This document shows, piece after piece, positions 42,931 to 51,172 of a DNA stretch of 64,000 nt. Where the stretch lies: contig CAKOYU010000004.1 of NCBI GenBank assembly GCA_934130975.1, positions 1 to 64,000 on the forward strand, read 5' to 3'. Made by a program: the position numbers and the translations under genes. The notes beneath the pieces are model-generated. The model was not told the origin of the DNA. It did not search any database and worked only from the letters and a program-made list of their open reading frames with translations. Positions within the stretch are counted from its first letter, which is position 1. Each line of letters begins with the position of its first letter. The DNA is from an uncultured Clostridia bacterium. Lineage in GTDB: Bacteria > Bacillota > Clostridia > TANB77 > CAG-508.

Positions 42931-43443
42931 TTAGTTGGCTTTTTTAGCTAGTATAATGAACATGTTCTTTCCTTCTAATTTTGGTTTTCTTTCTACTACA
43001 GAAATATCTTCTAGATTTTCTATAAATTGATTTAAAACTTGTTCTCCTAATTTTGTGTTATTTAACTCTCTTCCTCTGAAACGTACTGTTATTTTTACTT
43101 TGTTTCCATCTTCTAAGAATTTTCTTGCATTTTTAGCTTTAAATCCAAAGTCATGTTCTTCGATATTTGGAGTTATTCTTAATTCCTTAGTTTCTTGTGT
43201 TCTTTGTTTTTTCTTAGCTTCTTTTTCTTTTTTAGCTTGTTCAAACTTGTATTTTCCATAATTCATTATTTTGCACACTGGCACTTGTGAATTTGGTGAT
43301 ACTAATACTAAATCTAATTTTTTTTCTGTTGATAGTTCTAGTGCTCTTGCTAATGGAACTATTCCTAATTTTTCTCCAGTTTCACTTATTAATTGTACTT
43401 CCTTTGCACGTATTTGACCATTTGTAGGTAATTCTTGTTTTAT
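42931..43443 (-). CDS. infC: Translation initiation factor IF-3, probable AUA start
   Basis: IF-3 of about 171 residues, which checks start-codon pairing on the 30S subunit. Canonical blocks are NGQIRAKEVQLI, CKIMNYGKYKFEQ, KELRITPNIEEHDFGFKAKNA and VRFRGRE. No ATG suits the start. A GTG at 43452 directly abuts AGGAGG (43453-43458), too close for use. An ATA at 43441-43443 lies 9 nt from AGGAGG and yields the usual short N-terminus before NGQIRAKE. Rare AUU-type starts are known for infC, where they allow self-repression by IF-3. An AUA start here is inferred from spacing. Confidence 0.9.
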   Translation of the reverse strand: MKQELPTNGQIRAKEVQLISETGEKLGIVPLARALELSTEKKLDLVLVSPNSQVPVCKIMNYGKYKFEQAKKEKEAKKKQRTQETKELRITPNIEEHDFGFKAKNARKFLEDGNKVKITVRFRGRELNNTKLGEQVLNQFIENLEDISVVERKPKLEGKNMFIILAKKAN

Positions 43444-43452
43444 ATAAAACAC

Positions 43453-43614
43453 CTCCTAATTTTTAAATGGTAATTTTTTATAAAAATAAAAAAATTGACC
43501 TTGTTACAAGTCAATTCCACACAATTATAGATATATTATTGCTAAATAAAATCTAAATTTCTAACCTTTTTCCACAAAGATAAGGTGAGAAGTGGATAAC
43601 TTCTTCTTGTAACG
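43453..43614 (-). promoter_or_regulatory. infC operon leader, L20-leader-like, with attenuator hairpin
   Basis: About 160 nt of 5' leader from the promoter to infC. It holds a distal paired region (AAGAAGAAGTTATCCACTTC and neighbours) and a proximal terminator-like stem AATTGAC/GTCAATT (43493-43516) followed by TTTTTTTATTTTT. In Firmicutes this leader binds L20 and attenuates transcription. I infer the class from position and the terminator, not from a covariance match. Confidence 0.6.
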
Positions 43615-43620
43615 AATATT

Positions 43621-43649
43621 ATTATACAATGTCTGGGTATTTTTGTCAA
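43621..43649 (-). promoter_or_regulatory. Consensus sigma-A promoter of infC-rpmI-rplT
   Basis: TTGACA-17 nt-TATAAT on the minus strand, perfect in both hexamers. Confidence 0.92.
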
Positions 43650-43691
43650 TACTTTTTATCAAAATATTTTTCATTTTTTTTACATTTTCCC

Positions 43692-43720
43692 TTGAATTTA
43701 TTTCTATTTTGTTATAGTAT
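43692..43720 (+). promoter_or_regulatory. Sigma-A promoter of the DUF4912-GH57 genes
   Basis: TTGAAT-17 nt-TAGTAT, about 35 nt upstream of an AGGAGG ribosome-binding site. It is divergent from the infC promoter, and the 313-nt gap is fully accounted for by the two promoters and the leader. Confidence 0.65.
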
Positions 43721-43756
43721 ATAGGAAATAATGTCTTTTACATAGGAGGATTAAAA

Positions 43757-44671
43757 ATGCCAGCAAAAACAAAAGAAACAAATGAAAAAAAAGTAACTAA
43801 AAAGACGGCAAAAAAGACCACTGCCAAAAGCAGTTTAAATAAATCTAAAGTATCAGCAAAAAAAGCTGTTAAAACATCCAAAAAAACTACAACGAAAAAA
43901 AATGCAACCACAAAAAGCAAAAATAATTTAATTAAAAAAACATCAAAAACAAAAAGTAAAGTAAAAACATCTCCCAAAAAAGTTGCAAATAAAAAACAGC
44001 CTATTAATATTGTTGAATTTTACGATTTACCATATAGATATAACGAAACAATAGTAAAAATACTTTATCAAACACCTAACACCCTATTTGTATATTGGGA
44101 TATAGCTGATTCTGATAGAGAAAATTATATAAAACAATATGGAGAAAATTTCTTTAATATAACAAGACCAGTATTAATAATTCACAATGATACAATGCAC
44201 TATAATTTTGAAATCCCAATCAATGATTTTGCAAACAGTTGGTATTTACATATAAATGATAGTAAATGTGATTATAGAGTTGAACTTGGTAGACGCCCTA
44301 ACTATTATAATAAAGAAGCAACAAAAGAAATTGAAGAAAAAATAAAAACAGATTACATATATGTTTCAACATCAAATGAAATCGAATCACCAAATGATCA
44401 TGTATTATTTAGTACAAACGAAAATAATACAATAAAAATTAGAAACGTAAAAAATTCTAATGAAAAATCAATCTCATTATTTGAAATAGTAAAACACTTA
44501 CCTGCAATGAAACGAGTTCAAAACATTCCATATATAAAAGAAGAATTATTAAAAGATATATATTCTGGAATTTATGAAACAGAAGACCTTTCTATTTTTG
44601 AAAAAATCAAAAACAATCCATCTTCTGGTGGAAATCCATCATCAGGAAGTATGTCATCTAGATTTATTTAA
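43757..44671 (+). CDS. DUF4912 protein with lysine-rich histone-like N-terminus
   Basis: A 304-residue protein. Residues 1-~80 consist largely of Lys, Thr, Ser and Ala (KKTAKKTTAKSSLNKSK style), similar to histone-H1-like tails and likely to bind nucleic acid or acidic polymers. Residues ~90-215 are DUF4912, with TLFVYWDIADSDRENY and SWYLHINDSKCDYRVELGRR. DUF4912 proteins are commonly encoded beside GH57 glucan branching enzymes, as here (44772), but their activity is unknown. The C-terminus is Ser/Gly-rich. AGGAGG precedes the ATG. Confidence 0.88.
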   Translation: MPAKTKETNEKKVTKKTAKKTTAKSSLNKSKVSAKKAVKTSKKTTTKKNATTKSKNNLIKKTSKTKSKVKTSPKKVANKKQPINIVEFYDLPYRYNETIVKILYQTPNTLFVYWDIADSDRENYIKQYGENFFNITRPVLIIHNDTMHYNFEIPINDFANSWYLHINDSKCDYRVELGRRPNYYNKEATKEIEEKIKTDYIYVSTSNEIESPNDHVLFSTNENNTIKIRNVKNSNEKSISLFEIVKHLPAMKRVQNIPYIKEELLKDIYSGIYETEDLSIFEKIKNNPSSGGNPSSGSMSSRFI

Positions 44672-44680
44672 AACAATTGT

Positions 44681-44706
44681 CGTAGGCGAACTTACCTACG
44701 GCTTTT
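44681..44706 (+). terminator. Weak terminator after the DUF4912 gene
   Basis: CGTAGG and CCTACG pair around an 8-nt loop followed by GCTTTTATT. Read-through into the GH57 gene is plausible. Confidence 0.5.
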
Positions 44707-44718
44707 ATTACATAAAAA

Positions 44719-44750
44719 GTGCACAAAACAGAACCGGTCCCAAATGTACC
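44719..44750 (+). repeat. Dispersed AGAACCGGTCCC repeat, single copy
   Basis: GTGCACAAAACAGAACCGGT... through AAATGTACC, between the DUF4912 terminator and the GH57 gene. It is the copy farthest from the 1.8-5.4 kb group. Confidence 0.85.
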
Positions 44751-44771
44751 AAATAAAAAAGGAGAAAAAAA

Positions 44772-46364
44772 ATGCAAAAAAAAGGATATGTAAGTTTCGT
44801 ATTACACGCACATCTTCCATTTATTCATCATCCAGAAAGTGATGATTATCTTGAAGAATCTTGGTTATATGAAGCAATTTCTGAAACATATATACCATTA
44901 TTACAAAATTATCAAAAACTAGTTGATGAAGGAGTCAATTTTAGAATAACAATGTCACTTACCCCTACTCTACTTTCTATGTTTGATAATAAATTATTAC
45001 AACAAAAATATATTCATTACTTAGAAAAATTAATAGAACTTTCTGAAAAAGAAATTGAACGTACAAAAGATAATGAAAGAGTTAATAGACTTTCTCATTA
45101 TTACTATGATAGATATTCTAATGATTTACATCTTTTTAGAGATGTATGGAAATGTAATATCATTGAACAATTTAAACATTTTCAAGATATTGGAGTATTA
45201 GAAATCATCACTTGTGGCGCAACTCATGGCTACTTCCCTATTTTATATGTTAATGAAGAAGCTATTAGAGCTCAAATCGCTGTAGGTGTTCAAACTTATG
45301 AAAGATTTTTTGGAAGAAAACCTCGTGGTATCTGGTTACCTGAATGTGGTTATGTTCCAGAAGCTGATAAATATCTTAAAGAATTTGGAATTGAATATGC
45401 AATAGTAGAATCTCATGGTATTTTATATGCTGACCCTACACCTATTTATGGAACTTGTGCCCCTATTGTGTCACCTAATGGATTAGTTTGTTTTGGACGT
45501 GATATGACTTCTTCTCAACAAGTTTGGAGTTCTATTGATGGATATCCAGGTGATTATAATTATAGAGAATTTTATAGAGATATTGGTTATGAAGCTGATT
45601 ATGATTATATCAAACCTTATATTGCTCACAATGGTGTTCGTGTTCATACAGGTATAAAATATCATAGAATTACTGGAAAAACTGAACAAAAAGATTATTA
45701 TGACGTTCAATGGGCTCATGATTCTGCAGAAAGACAAGCAGGTCATTTTATGAATTCTCGTACTGATCAAATTAACAATGTTGCAGACTATATGGATAAG
45801 CCTCCAATTATCTTATGCCCTTATGATGCTGAATTATATGGACATTGGTGGTATGAAGGTCCTTATTGGTTATATATTTTATTTAAAAAAATTTATTATG
45901 ATGAATGCAATTTTGAACTAATTACTCCTTCTGAATATATTGATAAATATCCAGAAATTCAAGTTAGTACACCTTGTAGATCAAGTTGGGGTGCTAATGG
46001 CTATAGTGGTGTTTGGTTAAACCCTACTAATGACTACGTTCATCGTCATTTACACAAAGCTGCTGATAGAATGATTGAACTTGCAACTACCTACCCTAAT
46101 CTTGAAGATGGTATTATTAAAGAAGCTCTTAATCAAGCTGCTCGTGAATTACTTTTAGCTCAAACAAGTTGTTGGCTATTTATTATTACTAATGGTACTA
46201 TGGTTGATTATGCAAAGAAACGTATTCAAACTTATATTGGCCGTTTCACAAAATTGTATTATCAAATTAAGAAAAACAAAATCGATGAAGATTTCTTAAA
46301 TGATATTCAGATTAAAGATTGTGTTTTCCCTGATATTGATTATAATATTTATCATAAATTATAA
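44772..46364 (+). CDS. GH57 1,4-alpha-glucan branching enzyme (DUF1957 type)
   Basis: A 530-residue glycoside hydrolase family 57 protein expected to introduce alpha-1,6 branches into glycogen. The start is FVLHAHLPFIHHPES (GH57 motif 1). The nucleophile motif is GIWLPECGYVPEA (Glu), and the acid/base region is CPYDAELYGHWWYEGPYW (Asp). A C-terminal helical DUF1957 region contains SSWGANGYSGVWLN and WLFIITNGTMVDYA. GGAG lies upstream of the ATG. It follows a DUF4912 gene, a frequent pairing, and an alpha-glucan phosphorylase gene lies at the window edge. Confidence 0.93.
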   Translation: MQKKGYVSFVLHAHLPFIHHPESDDYLEESWLYEAISETYIPLLQNYQKLVDEGVNFRITMSLTPTLLSMFDNKLLQQKYIHYLEKLIELSEKEIERTKDNERVNRLSHYYYDRYSNDLHLFRDVWKCNIIEQFKHFQDIGVLEIITCGATHGYFPILYVNEEAIRAQIAVGVQTYERFFGRKPRGIWLPECGYVPEADKYLKEFGIEYAIVESHGILYADPTPIYGTCAPIVSPNGLVCFGRDMTSSQQVWSSIDGYPGDYNYREFYRDIGYEADYDYIKPYIAHNGVRVHTGIKYHRITGKTEQKDYYDVQWAHDSAERQAGHFMNSRTDQINNVADYMDKPPIILCPYDAELYGHWWYEGPYWLYILFKKIYYDECNFELITPSEYIDKYPEIQVSTPCRSSWGANGYSGVWLNPTNDYVHRHLHKAADRMIELATTYPNLEDGIIKEALNQAARELLLAQTSCWLFIITNGTMVDYAKKRIQTYIGRFTKLYYQIKKNKIDEDFLNDIQIKDCVFPDIDYNIYHKL

Positions 46365-46411
46365 AAAATAAAAGAAAATTATTATTGAAATAATTTTCTT
46401 TTATTTTTTCT
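46364..46411. terminator. Bidirectional terminator
   Basis: AAAATAAAAGAAAATTATT pairs perfectly with its complement around a 4-nt loop. T-runs are available on both strands. It serves the GH57 gene and the convergent toxin gene, and overlaps the toxin stop region. Confidence 0.8.
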
Positions 46412-46708
46412 TTGATTATAAATATGTAAAATATAAACTTCTCGATTTTCTAAATTAACTCTATAGATTATAACATAATTTTTGACTATAAATTTTCGAT
46501 ATTCTAAATTTTTCCTTTTTAATAGTATTTCAAACGCCAATGGGTACTGCTTTATAATATTTATCTTTTCAGTTATTAAATTAATTAGCTTTATTGCTAT
46601 ATTAGGTTCTTTCAGTTCATAGCATATATATTCATAAATATTTCGTAATTCTCTTTTAAACGATTCTGTCTGTTTAATGCTGTAATTGTATTCCGTATTC
46701 TTGTTCAA
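46382..46708 (-). CDS. ParE/RelE-family toxin
   Basis: A 108-residue type II toxin-like protein with the RelE/ParE pattern: YSIKQTESFKRELRNIYEYI, INLITEKINIIKQYP and LEYRKFIVKNYVIIYRVN, ending in strands with an R-x-x-x-Y arrangement. ParE toxins poison gyrase; RelE toxins cut mRNA; the sequence does not decide between them. The start is a TTG at 46708, overlapping the antitoxin-like gene by 35 nt, so translation is coupled. Confidence 0.8.
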   Translation of the reverse strand: MNKNTEYNYSIKQTESFKRELRNIYEYICYELKEPNIAIKLINLITEKINIIKQYPLAFEILLKRKNLEYRKFIVKNYVIIYRVNLENREVYILHIYNQRKNKRKLFQ

Positions 46709-46910
46709 ATTCAGTTATCAACTCCTCCCAAGTCCCTTCTTTTTTATTTTTTATATCTTCTTCCGCATTAGAAATAGCCTTTCTAAAATCCAATCTAGCT
46801 TTTTCATTAACAAAAACCATATTCCACTCTTTATCATACACTTTATTCTTTTTAGCCTTTTTAAATTTTTTTGTAGTAAATAGACTATTAAACGAATTTA
46901 ATTTCAACAT
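46674..46910 (-). CDS. Putative antitoxin
   Basis: About 78 residues with the start at 46910 (GGTGG 8 nt upstream; an earlier ATG at 46952 is less likely). The C-terminal half is acidic (ISNAEEDIKNKKEGTWEELITEFEQEYG), as in toxin-neutralising tails, and the N-terminal half is basic. No standard Phd, RelB or ribbon-helix-helix domain is obvious. Its position directly upstream of and overlapping the toxin gene is the main evidence. Confidence 0.65.
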   Translation of the reverse strand: MLKLNSFNSLFTTKKFKKAKKNKVYDKEWNMVFVNEKARLDFRKAISNAEEDIKNKKEGTWEELITEFEQEYGIQLQH

Positions 46911-47131
46911 TTTTTCACCACCTTGTAATAATTTTATACTACAGTTAAGCATATGTCAATATTTTCGCATTGATTTGTTTTAGTTTTCTTCGACACTTTT
47001 CTACAAATTTATTATTAATTATTTATATTATATACAAGTTTCATTTTTTTATTTTTCAGAATATTATATCCTAGCATTGTATAGAATTTTAATTTTAGCA
47101 AATACTATACAAAACGAAGAAGGAGCTATTT

Positions 47132-47989
47132 ATGAGTTCACTATGTATAAAAACAAATAATAAAAATATATTAGAATATTTACAAAATGAATTTTCATGT
47201 TTTAATATGTTAAATACATTTTATTCTAAAAAAGAATTCAAAAACTATAAAAATATGATAATACATTATACAGGAATAGACAAAGAACTTTTTTATACTA
47301 AACTTGCGACAATATTATCTTATTTAGTAATTGATTATTTTGAAACAAATATAATAAAACAAATATTGTATTCAAATTACTTTTATTTTGAAGAATCAGA
47401 ATTTAACACTATATTAAAATTATGCGAAGAAAATTTATATGATTCTAGTGAATTCTCTTTACCAAATCGTCAGCTTTTATTATTTGACATTTTTTATGAA
47501 TATATTTCAAACCATCATTCTATAGTATTATCTGGCTTTATAAACTTTAGACTTAGTAAATATAAAAAGTTAATCGAAGAGTTAGTAGATTTATCTGTTA
47601 ATGAATTTATTATAGAACGAGAATATTTAGAATTCATATCACTTTTAAAATTGTATATAAATTCTCAACCATCATCAGATACAATAATTCATGTTATCTC
47701 TTTTGAAAACAAAATCTTACTATTAGATGATACTATGAAAAAAATATCCATAGATAAAAACTCTTTAAAAGCTAAATATTTGTCAGATGTATCTTTTTCA
47801 ACTAATGACTATATATTAAATACATTATTAACTTTATTACCAAAGAAAATTCATTTACACATTATTTCTGCTTCTGGTAATTCTGAATTTTTAAATACTT
47901 TACAACTTATTTTTGAAAATCGTATTGACATTTGCTATGATTGCAATATTTGCAGTATGTATAAGAAAATTAATATAAAAAACAATTAG
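47132..47989 (+). CDS. ytxC: YtxC-like sporulation protein
   Basis: A 285-residue soluble protein. The central region GFINFRLSKYKKLIEELVDLSVNEFIIEREYLEFISLLK matches the YtxC family (INFRLxxY...A/SVxEFLxExEYxEFIxLL), annotated as sporulation-associated in Bacillus and Clostridia without known biochemistry. The C-terminus has CYDCNICSMYKK, a short cysteine cluster. AGAAGGAG precedes the ATG at 47132. It is monocistronic. Confidence 0.8.
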   Translation: MSSLCIKTNNKNILEYLQNEFSCFNMLNTFYSKKEFKNYKNMIIHYTGIDKELFYTKLATILSYLVIDYFETNIIKQILYSNYFYFEESEFNTILKLCEENLYDSSEFSLPNRQLLLFDIFYEYISNHHSIVLSGFINFRLSKYKKLIEELVDLSVNEFIIEREYLEFISLLKLYINSQPSSDTIIHVISFENKILLLDDTMKKISIDKNSLKAKYLSDVSFSTNDYILNTLLTLLPKKIHLHIISASGNSEFLNTLQLIFENRIDICYDCNICSMYKKINIKNN

Positions 47990-48018
47990 TTGTTTATATA
48001 CTATTTATTTTCCAAAAG

Positions 48019-48047
48019 AAAAAACCCTATTTTTTAGGGTTTTTTCT
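48019..48047. terminator. Terminator after ytxC, overlapping the next gene's end
   Basis: AAAACCCTA and TAGGGTTTT around TTTTT, followed by TT on the plus strand. It contains the stop codon of the convergent gene at 48027. Confidence 0.7.
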
Positions 48048-48275
48048 ATGAGTTCTAAAGCTCTTTATCTTGTCGTTTAAGACTAAGATAAAGAAATATA
48101 ATATAATTTCTCCTACAAAAACTAGTATTGATACTATTATTTGTAGGAGGAATGAAAGCAAATCGTTCTTACATTCAATAAGTTCGATTGCAACATTTCC
48201 TCCTAGAACAGCAATCGCAAATATCGCTATTCCAATAATTGTATCTAGGTTATCTGTTTTCTTTCTTTTACTCAT
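48027..48275 (-). CDS. Small two-TM membrane protein
   Basis: An 82-residue protein with two hydrophobic segments (about residues 12-30 and 42-66) between basic ends (MSKRKK and KSFRTHRKNPKK). AGAGGAAATT precedes the ATG. No family is recognised. The last codons lie within the terminator hairpin. Confidence 0.55.
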   Translation of the reverse strand: MSKRKKTDNLDTIIGIAIFAIAVLGGNVAIELIECKNDLLSFLLQIIVSILVFVGEIILYFFILVLNDKIKSFRTHRKNPKK

Positions 48276-48393
48276 AATTTCCTCTCTTTCTCCAGCCTTT
48301 GCTGGAAATCATGTTGTCTTGTTTTCTTGATGTAAGAAGAGAGAACAGTGTACAAAAATTTTTTGTTTGCATCCTTTATATTTTTATTTATAT

Positions 48394-49686
48394 CTATATA
48401 TTTACTTTTTCTTTAATTTCATTTACTTCTTCATTGCTACCTTTAATCCAGTCTTTCCCATCAACTATTCTTGTTACAAGCATTGATGAAACTGTATCTC
48501 CAACAACATTAAGCATAGTTGCTGGTGCGTCTATTATTGTTGCAACCATTGTAAGTATTGGTAATGCTGCAACAGGGAATCCCATCATTGTTATGATTAA
48601 CATTTCTGAAATTGTTCCCCCACCTATTGGAACTCCTGTTATTAATAAATTTGCAAGTATTGCAACTCCTAAAACTTGTAATACTCCAGCAGGTGTATTT
48701 ATTACTGTTCCAAATAGACAAACTAAAAACATAATTTTAAATACTGATCCTATTATTGATCCATCTTTATGAAAGCTTGTTCCCATTGGTATTGTCGTTT
48801 CTGCAATATCATCTGGAACTCCCATCTTTTTAGCACATTCTACATTTACAGGAATACATGCAGCACTTGAACATGTTGCAAGAGATGTTAAAGTTGATGG
48901 TACTGCATTTTTCCAAAATGCTTTTACCCCTACTTTTCCTCCAGCTATAAATGCATATATTGTATAAAATACAAAGTAGAATGCTAATGCGACAATTGTA
49001 TATACTACAAATGTTTTTAAATATCCAACTGCTATTGATGCGCCAAAAGTTCCTATTAATGCAGCAAAATAACATCCTAGGCCTATTGGTGCATAATACA
49101 TTATTATTTTTACAACATTTTGTATTACTGAATTTGCTGATATTAAAAGATCTAATAATTGTTTTCCACTTTCTCCAGACATCCTTATTGCTATTCCACA
49201 AATTATTGAAGCAACTAAAATTGCTATTATATTTTCTTTTGATAATAATTTGCTAAAATCATTTACTGTTAATAATTGAACTGTTCTATCTGCAATTGTT
49301 ATATCCTCATCTTCCGATGTTTCTTCGCTTGTTGCATCTTCTAATGCTGTTTTTATTTTTTCTCCGTCTTCTGGATTTACTAATTTCACAAAATATGTAC
49401 TAGCAAATCCCACTAATACAGCTATTAGCGATGTTACTATAAATACAGCAAGTATCGTAATCATAATTTTTCCAAGTCTCTTTGGATTTTCCATCTTGGC
49501 AATTGATGTCGTTATTGTTAAAAATATAAGTGGTACAATGATAACTAATAATAGATTTAAAAATATGTTTCCTAAAGGTTGCAATATAGTTGCTTTTTCT
49601 TGGAATATAATTCCTACGATTGCACCAACAATAATAGCAACTAAAAGAATTATTGTTGATTTGTAATTTGATAAAAATTTTTTCAT
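48394..49686 (-). CDS. Dicarboxylate/amino acid:cation symporter
   Basis: About 430 residues of the DAACS (GltP/GltT/SstT) family, elevator-type transporters taking up glutamate, aspartate, serine or C4-dicarboxylates with Na+ or H+. Eight TM segments and two re-entrant loops are expected. The substrate-binding motifs are seen in SLATCSSAACIPV (serine-rich HP1), MGTSFHKDGS (usual MGTxxNMDG) and PIGGGTISEMLI (HP2). The MGTSFHKDGS variant points to SstT-like or threonine/serine types rather than classic GltP. The start is placed at 49686 (GAGGT upstream) rather than 49704. Confidence 0.9.
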   Translation of the reverse strand: MKKFLSNYKSTIILLVAIIVGAIVGIIFQEKATILQPLGNIFLNLLLVIIVPLIFLTITTSIAKMENPKRLGKIMITILAVFIVTSLIAVLVGFASTYFVKLVNPEDGEKIKTALEDATSEETSEDEDITIADRTVQLLTVNDFSKLLSKENIIAILVASIICGIAIRMSGESGKQLLDLLISANSVIQNVVKIIMYYAPIGLGCYFAALIGTFGASIAVGYLKTFVVYTIVALAFYFVFYTIYAFIAGGKVGVKAFWKNAVPSTLTSLATCSSAACIPVNVECAKKMGVPDDIAETTIPMGTSFHKDGSIIGSVFKIMFLVCLFGTVINTPAGVLQVLGVAILANLLITGVPIGGGTISEMLIITMMGFPVAALPILTMVATIIDAPATMLNVVGDTVSSMLVTRIVDGKDWIKGSNEEVNEIKEKVNI

Positions 49687-49852
49687 AATACTACCTCGTT
49701 TCAAATAAAGGCAACTGAAAATATAATTATATTCTCAGGATTTGTGACTATTATATATAATATTATATCATTTGGCAATAGTTTAGAACAATTTTATAGT
49801 ATTTTACACTGATTTATTAATAAAAAACTATATATCAAATCAATATAATATA

Positions 49853-50053
49853 TTATTTCTCCACAACTTTATGATCATTAATAGATATAAATAAGTTACA
49901 TTTACATATTCCTTCATTTACAAATTGATTACAAGGACATAATGTTGTATCATCCACTTGTAATCTACAAGGACAATGTCCATCTTTTCTATATATTCCT
50001 TCAACAATTTTAATAACATATTCTTTATCTGGGTTTAATTTATATCCTTTCAC
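49853..50053 (-). CDS. Ferredoxin-thioredoxin-reductase-like catalytic protein
   Basis: A 66-residue protein with the cysteine layout of the ferredoxin:thioredoxin reductase catalytic chain: CPCR, CPC and CKC. These hold the 4Fe-4S cluster and redox-active disulfide. It is shorter than the plant/cyanobacterial subunit (about 110). The start is a GTG at 50053. The thioredoxin gene just upstream, separated by a terminator, is a likely partner. Confidence 0.8.
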   Translation of the reverse strand: MKGYKLNPDKEYVIKIVEGIYRKDGHCPCRLQVDDTTLCPCNQFVNEGICKCNLFISINDHKVVEK

Positions 50054-50087
50054 TATTAATTCATTCCTTTCTTTATGTACAGACTAA

Positions 50088-50115
50088 GTTGAAAAAAATT
50101 AAATTTTTCAACTTT
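50088..50115 (-). terminator. Terminator of trxA
   Basis: AAGTTGAAAAATTTAATTTTTTTCAACTT-type inverted repeat (written in parts: GTTGAAAAA and TTTTTCAAC) at the trxA stop codon. Confidence 0.65.
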
Positions 50116-50434
50116 AATTTTCCATATATTTTGAAACCTCACTTACAATCTCCTCTTCGCTTCTAACGCCCTCTAGTGTTTGCATTACTTGCCCATCCTT
50201 AAAAATCAACATTGTTGGAACTACCTCTATTCCATATTTTATTGCCAATTCCTGGGCCTGATCTACATCTACTTTTGCAATATCAAATTCAGCTCTAGAA
50301 TTAGATATTTTTTCTAATATTGGACCTAATAGTTGACAAGGTCCACACCAAGTTGCAAAAAAATCTACTAGTATTACTTTTTTTGCATCAATTATTTCTT
50401 TTTCAAAATTATTTTCATCTACATGTTTTAACAT
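50114..50434 (-). CDS. trxA: Thioredoxin
   Basis: About 106 residues with the start at 50434, preceded by AAGGAAGG; the frame stays open to 50488 without a ribosome-binding site. The active site is FFATWCGPCQ, with a cis-Pro at VVPTMLIFKDG and VDVDQAQELA. It is a general cytoplasmic disulfide reductase. It may be reduced by the FTR-like protein encoded next door instead of an NADPH reductase; this is inference. Confidence 0.95.
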   Translation of the reverse strand: MLKHVDENNFEKEIIDAKKVILVDFFATWCGPCQLLGPILEKISNSRAEFDIAKVDVDQAQELAIKYGIEVVPTMLIFKDGQVMQTLEGVRSEEEIVSEVSKYMEN

Positions 50435-50493
50435 ATTTTTCCTTCCTTTCCATAAAATATTTAATATTACTTTTACCAATAAAATCATAAATA

Positions 50494-50648
50494 TTTTAGA
50501 AAATTAATAATATATTGTTTTGCAATACCGCGTAAGCGACCAAATGAGCATAGCGAATACGATATGGAGCAATCTACATACAAGTAATTTCAATATGGAG
50601 ATTGCGACAGCAAGGTATAAAAAAACAATCTATTATTAATTTCTAAAT
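50494..50648. mobile_element. MITE-like element, copy 2
   Basis: About 155 bp, closely matching 26881-27036 in order and orientation: terminal inverted repeats (TTTTAGAAAATTAATAATA...), the TGCAATACCGCGTAAGCGACC interior and the GCAATCT/AGATTGC stem with a variable loop. It lies upstream of trxA and of the plus-strand gene at 50798, and with the promoter at 50719 it accounts for the 363-nt gap. Confidence 0.85.
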
Positions 50649-50718
50649 ATGTTTTATTATAAGTTGTGAATTGTAACTATTTAATAATAGTAGTATATCA
50701 TATTTTTGTTTTTTTATT

Positions 50719-50747
50719 GACATTTTTTTATAACTTTGATATTATAG
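50719..50747 (+). promoter_or_regulatory. Sigma-A promoter of the small secreted protein gene
   Basis: TTGACA-17 nt-TATTAT. Confidence 0.75.
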
Positions 50748-50797
50748 TTTATGAATTTAACTTGAAAAATTATACATTATATAGGAGGTATATACAA

Positions 50798-51127
50798 ATG
50801 TCAAAATCTTTGAAATTTATTATTGTTTTTTTAGTAGCTATATTTACAATATTTAATTGTTCTTATAATTTTGCAGCTGTTAATATGAATACATCAAGTA
50901 CTAATACAAATACATCTAACACAAACTCATCTAATACTAATACTTCTAATACATCAAACAAATCAACATCTAGCACCTCTAATACAAATTCTTCTACTTT
51001 ATCATCAACTGTAACAACTTCTGATTTTGATTTAGAATTAACTAATATTTTATGCATAGTTCTAATTGTAGTTGGAGTTTTACTAATTTTATTAGGTATC
51101 GCAATATTAATTAGATTAAAAAGATAG
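50798..51127 (+). CDS. Small Ser/Thr/Asn-rich membrane protein with signal peptide
   Basis: About 109 residues starting at 50798, with AGGAGG 10 nt upstream. A hydrophobic segment (residues 5-25) is followed by a low-complexity T/N/S linker (about 30-75) and a second TM near the C-terminus (about 83-105) ending RLKR. The layout suggests an exported loop held by two membrane helices, or a cleaved signal and a C-terminal anchor. The promoter, ribosome-binding site and terminator are all clear. No family is recognised. Confidence 0.75.
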   Translation: MSKSLKFIIVFLVAIFTIFNCSYNFAAVNMNTSSTNTNTSNTNSSNTNTSNTSNKSTSSTSNTNSSTLSSTVTTSDFDLELTNILCIVLIVVGVLLILLGIAILIRLKR

Positions 51128-51141
51128 TTTATATAGAAAAT

Positions 51142-51172
51142 GACCTAGAATATTCTAGGTCTCTTTTTTATT
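51142..51172. terminator. Terminator between convergent genes
   Basis: GACCTAGAA and TTCTAGGTC around TA, followed by TCTTTTTT on the plus strand. Confidence 0.85.

Noticed and set aside
43738..43977. Minus-strand gene opposite the lysine-rich start of the DUF4912 protein
   Set aside because: The apparent hydrophobic product (F/V/L-rich) is simply the complement of AAA/ACA/AAG codons. No ribosome-binding site was seen.
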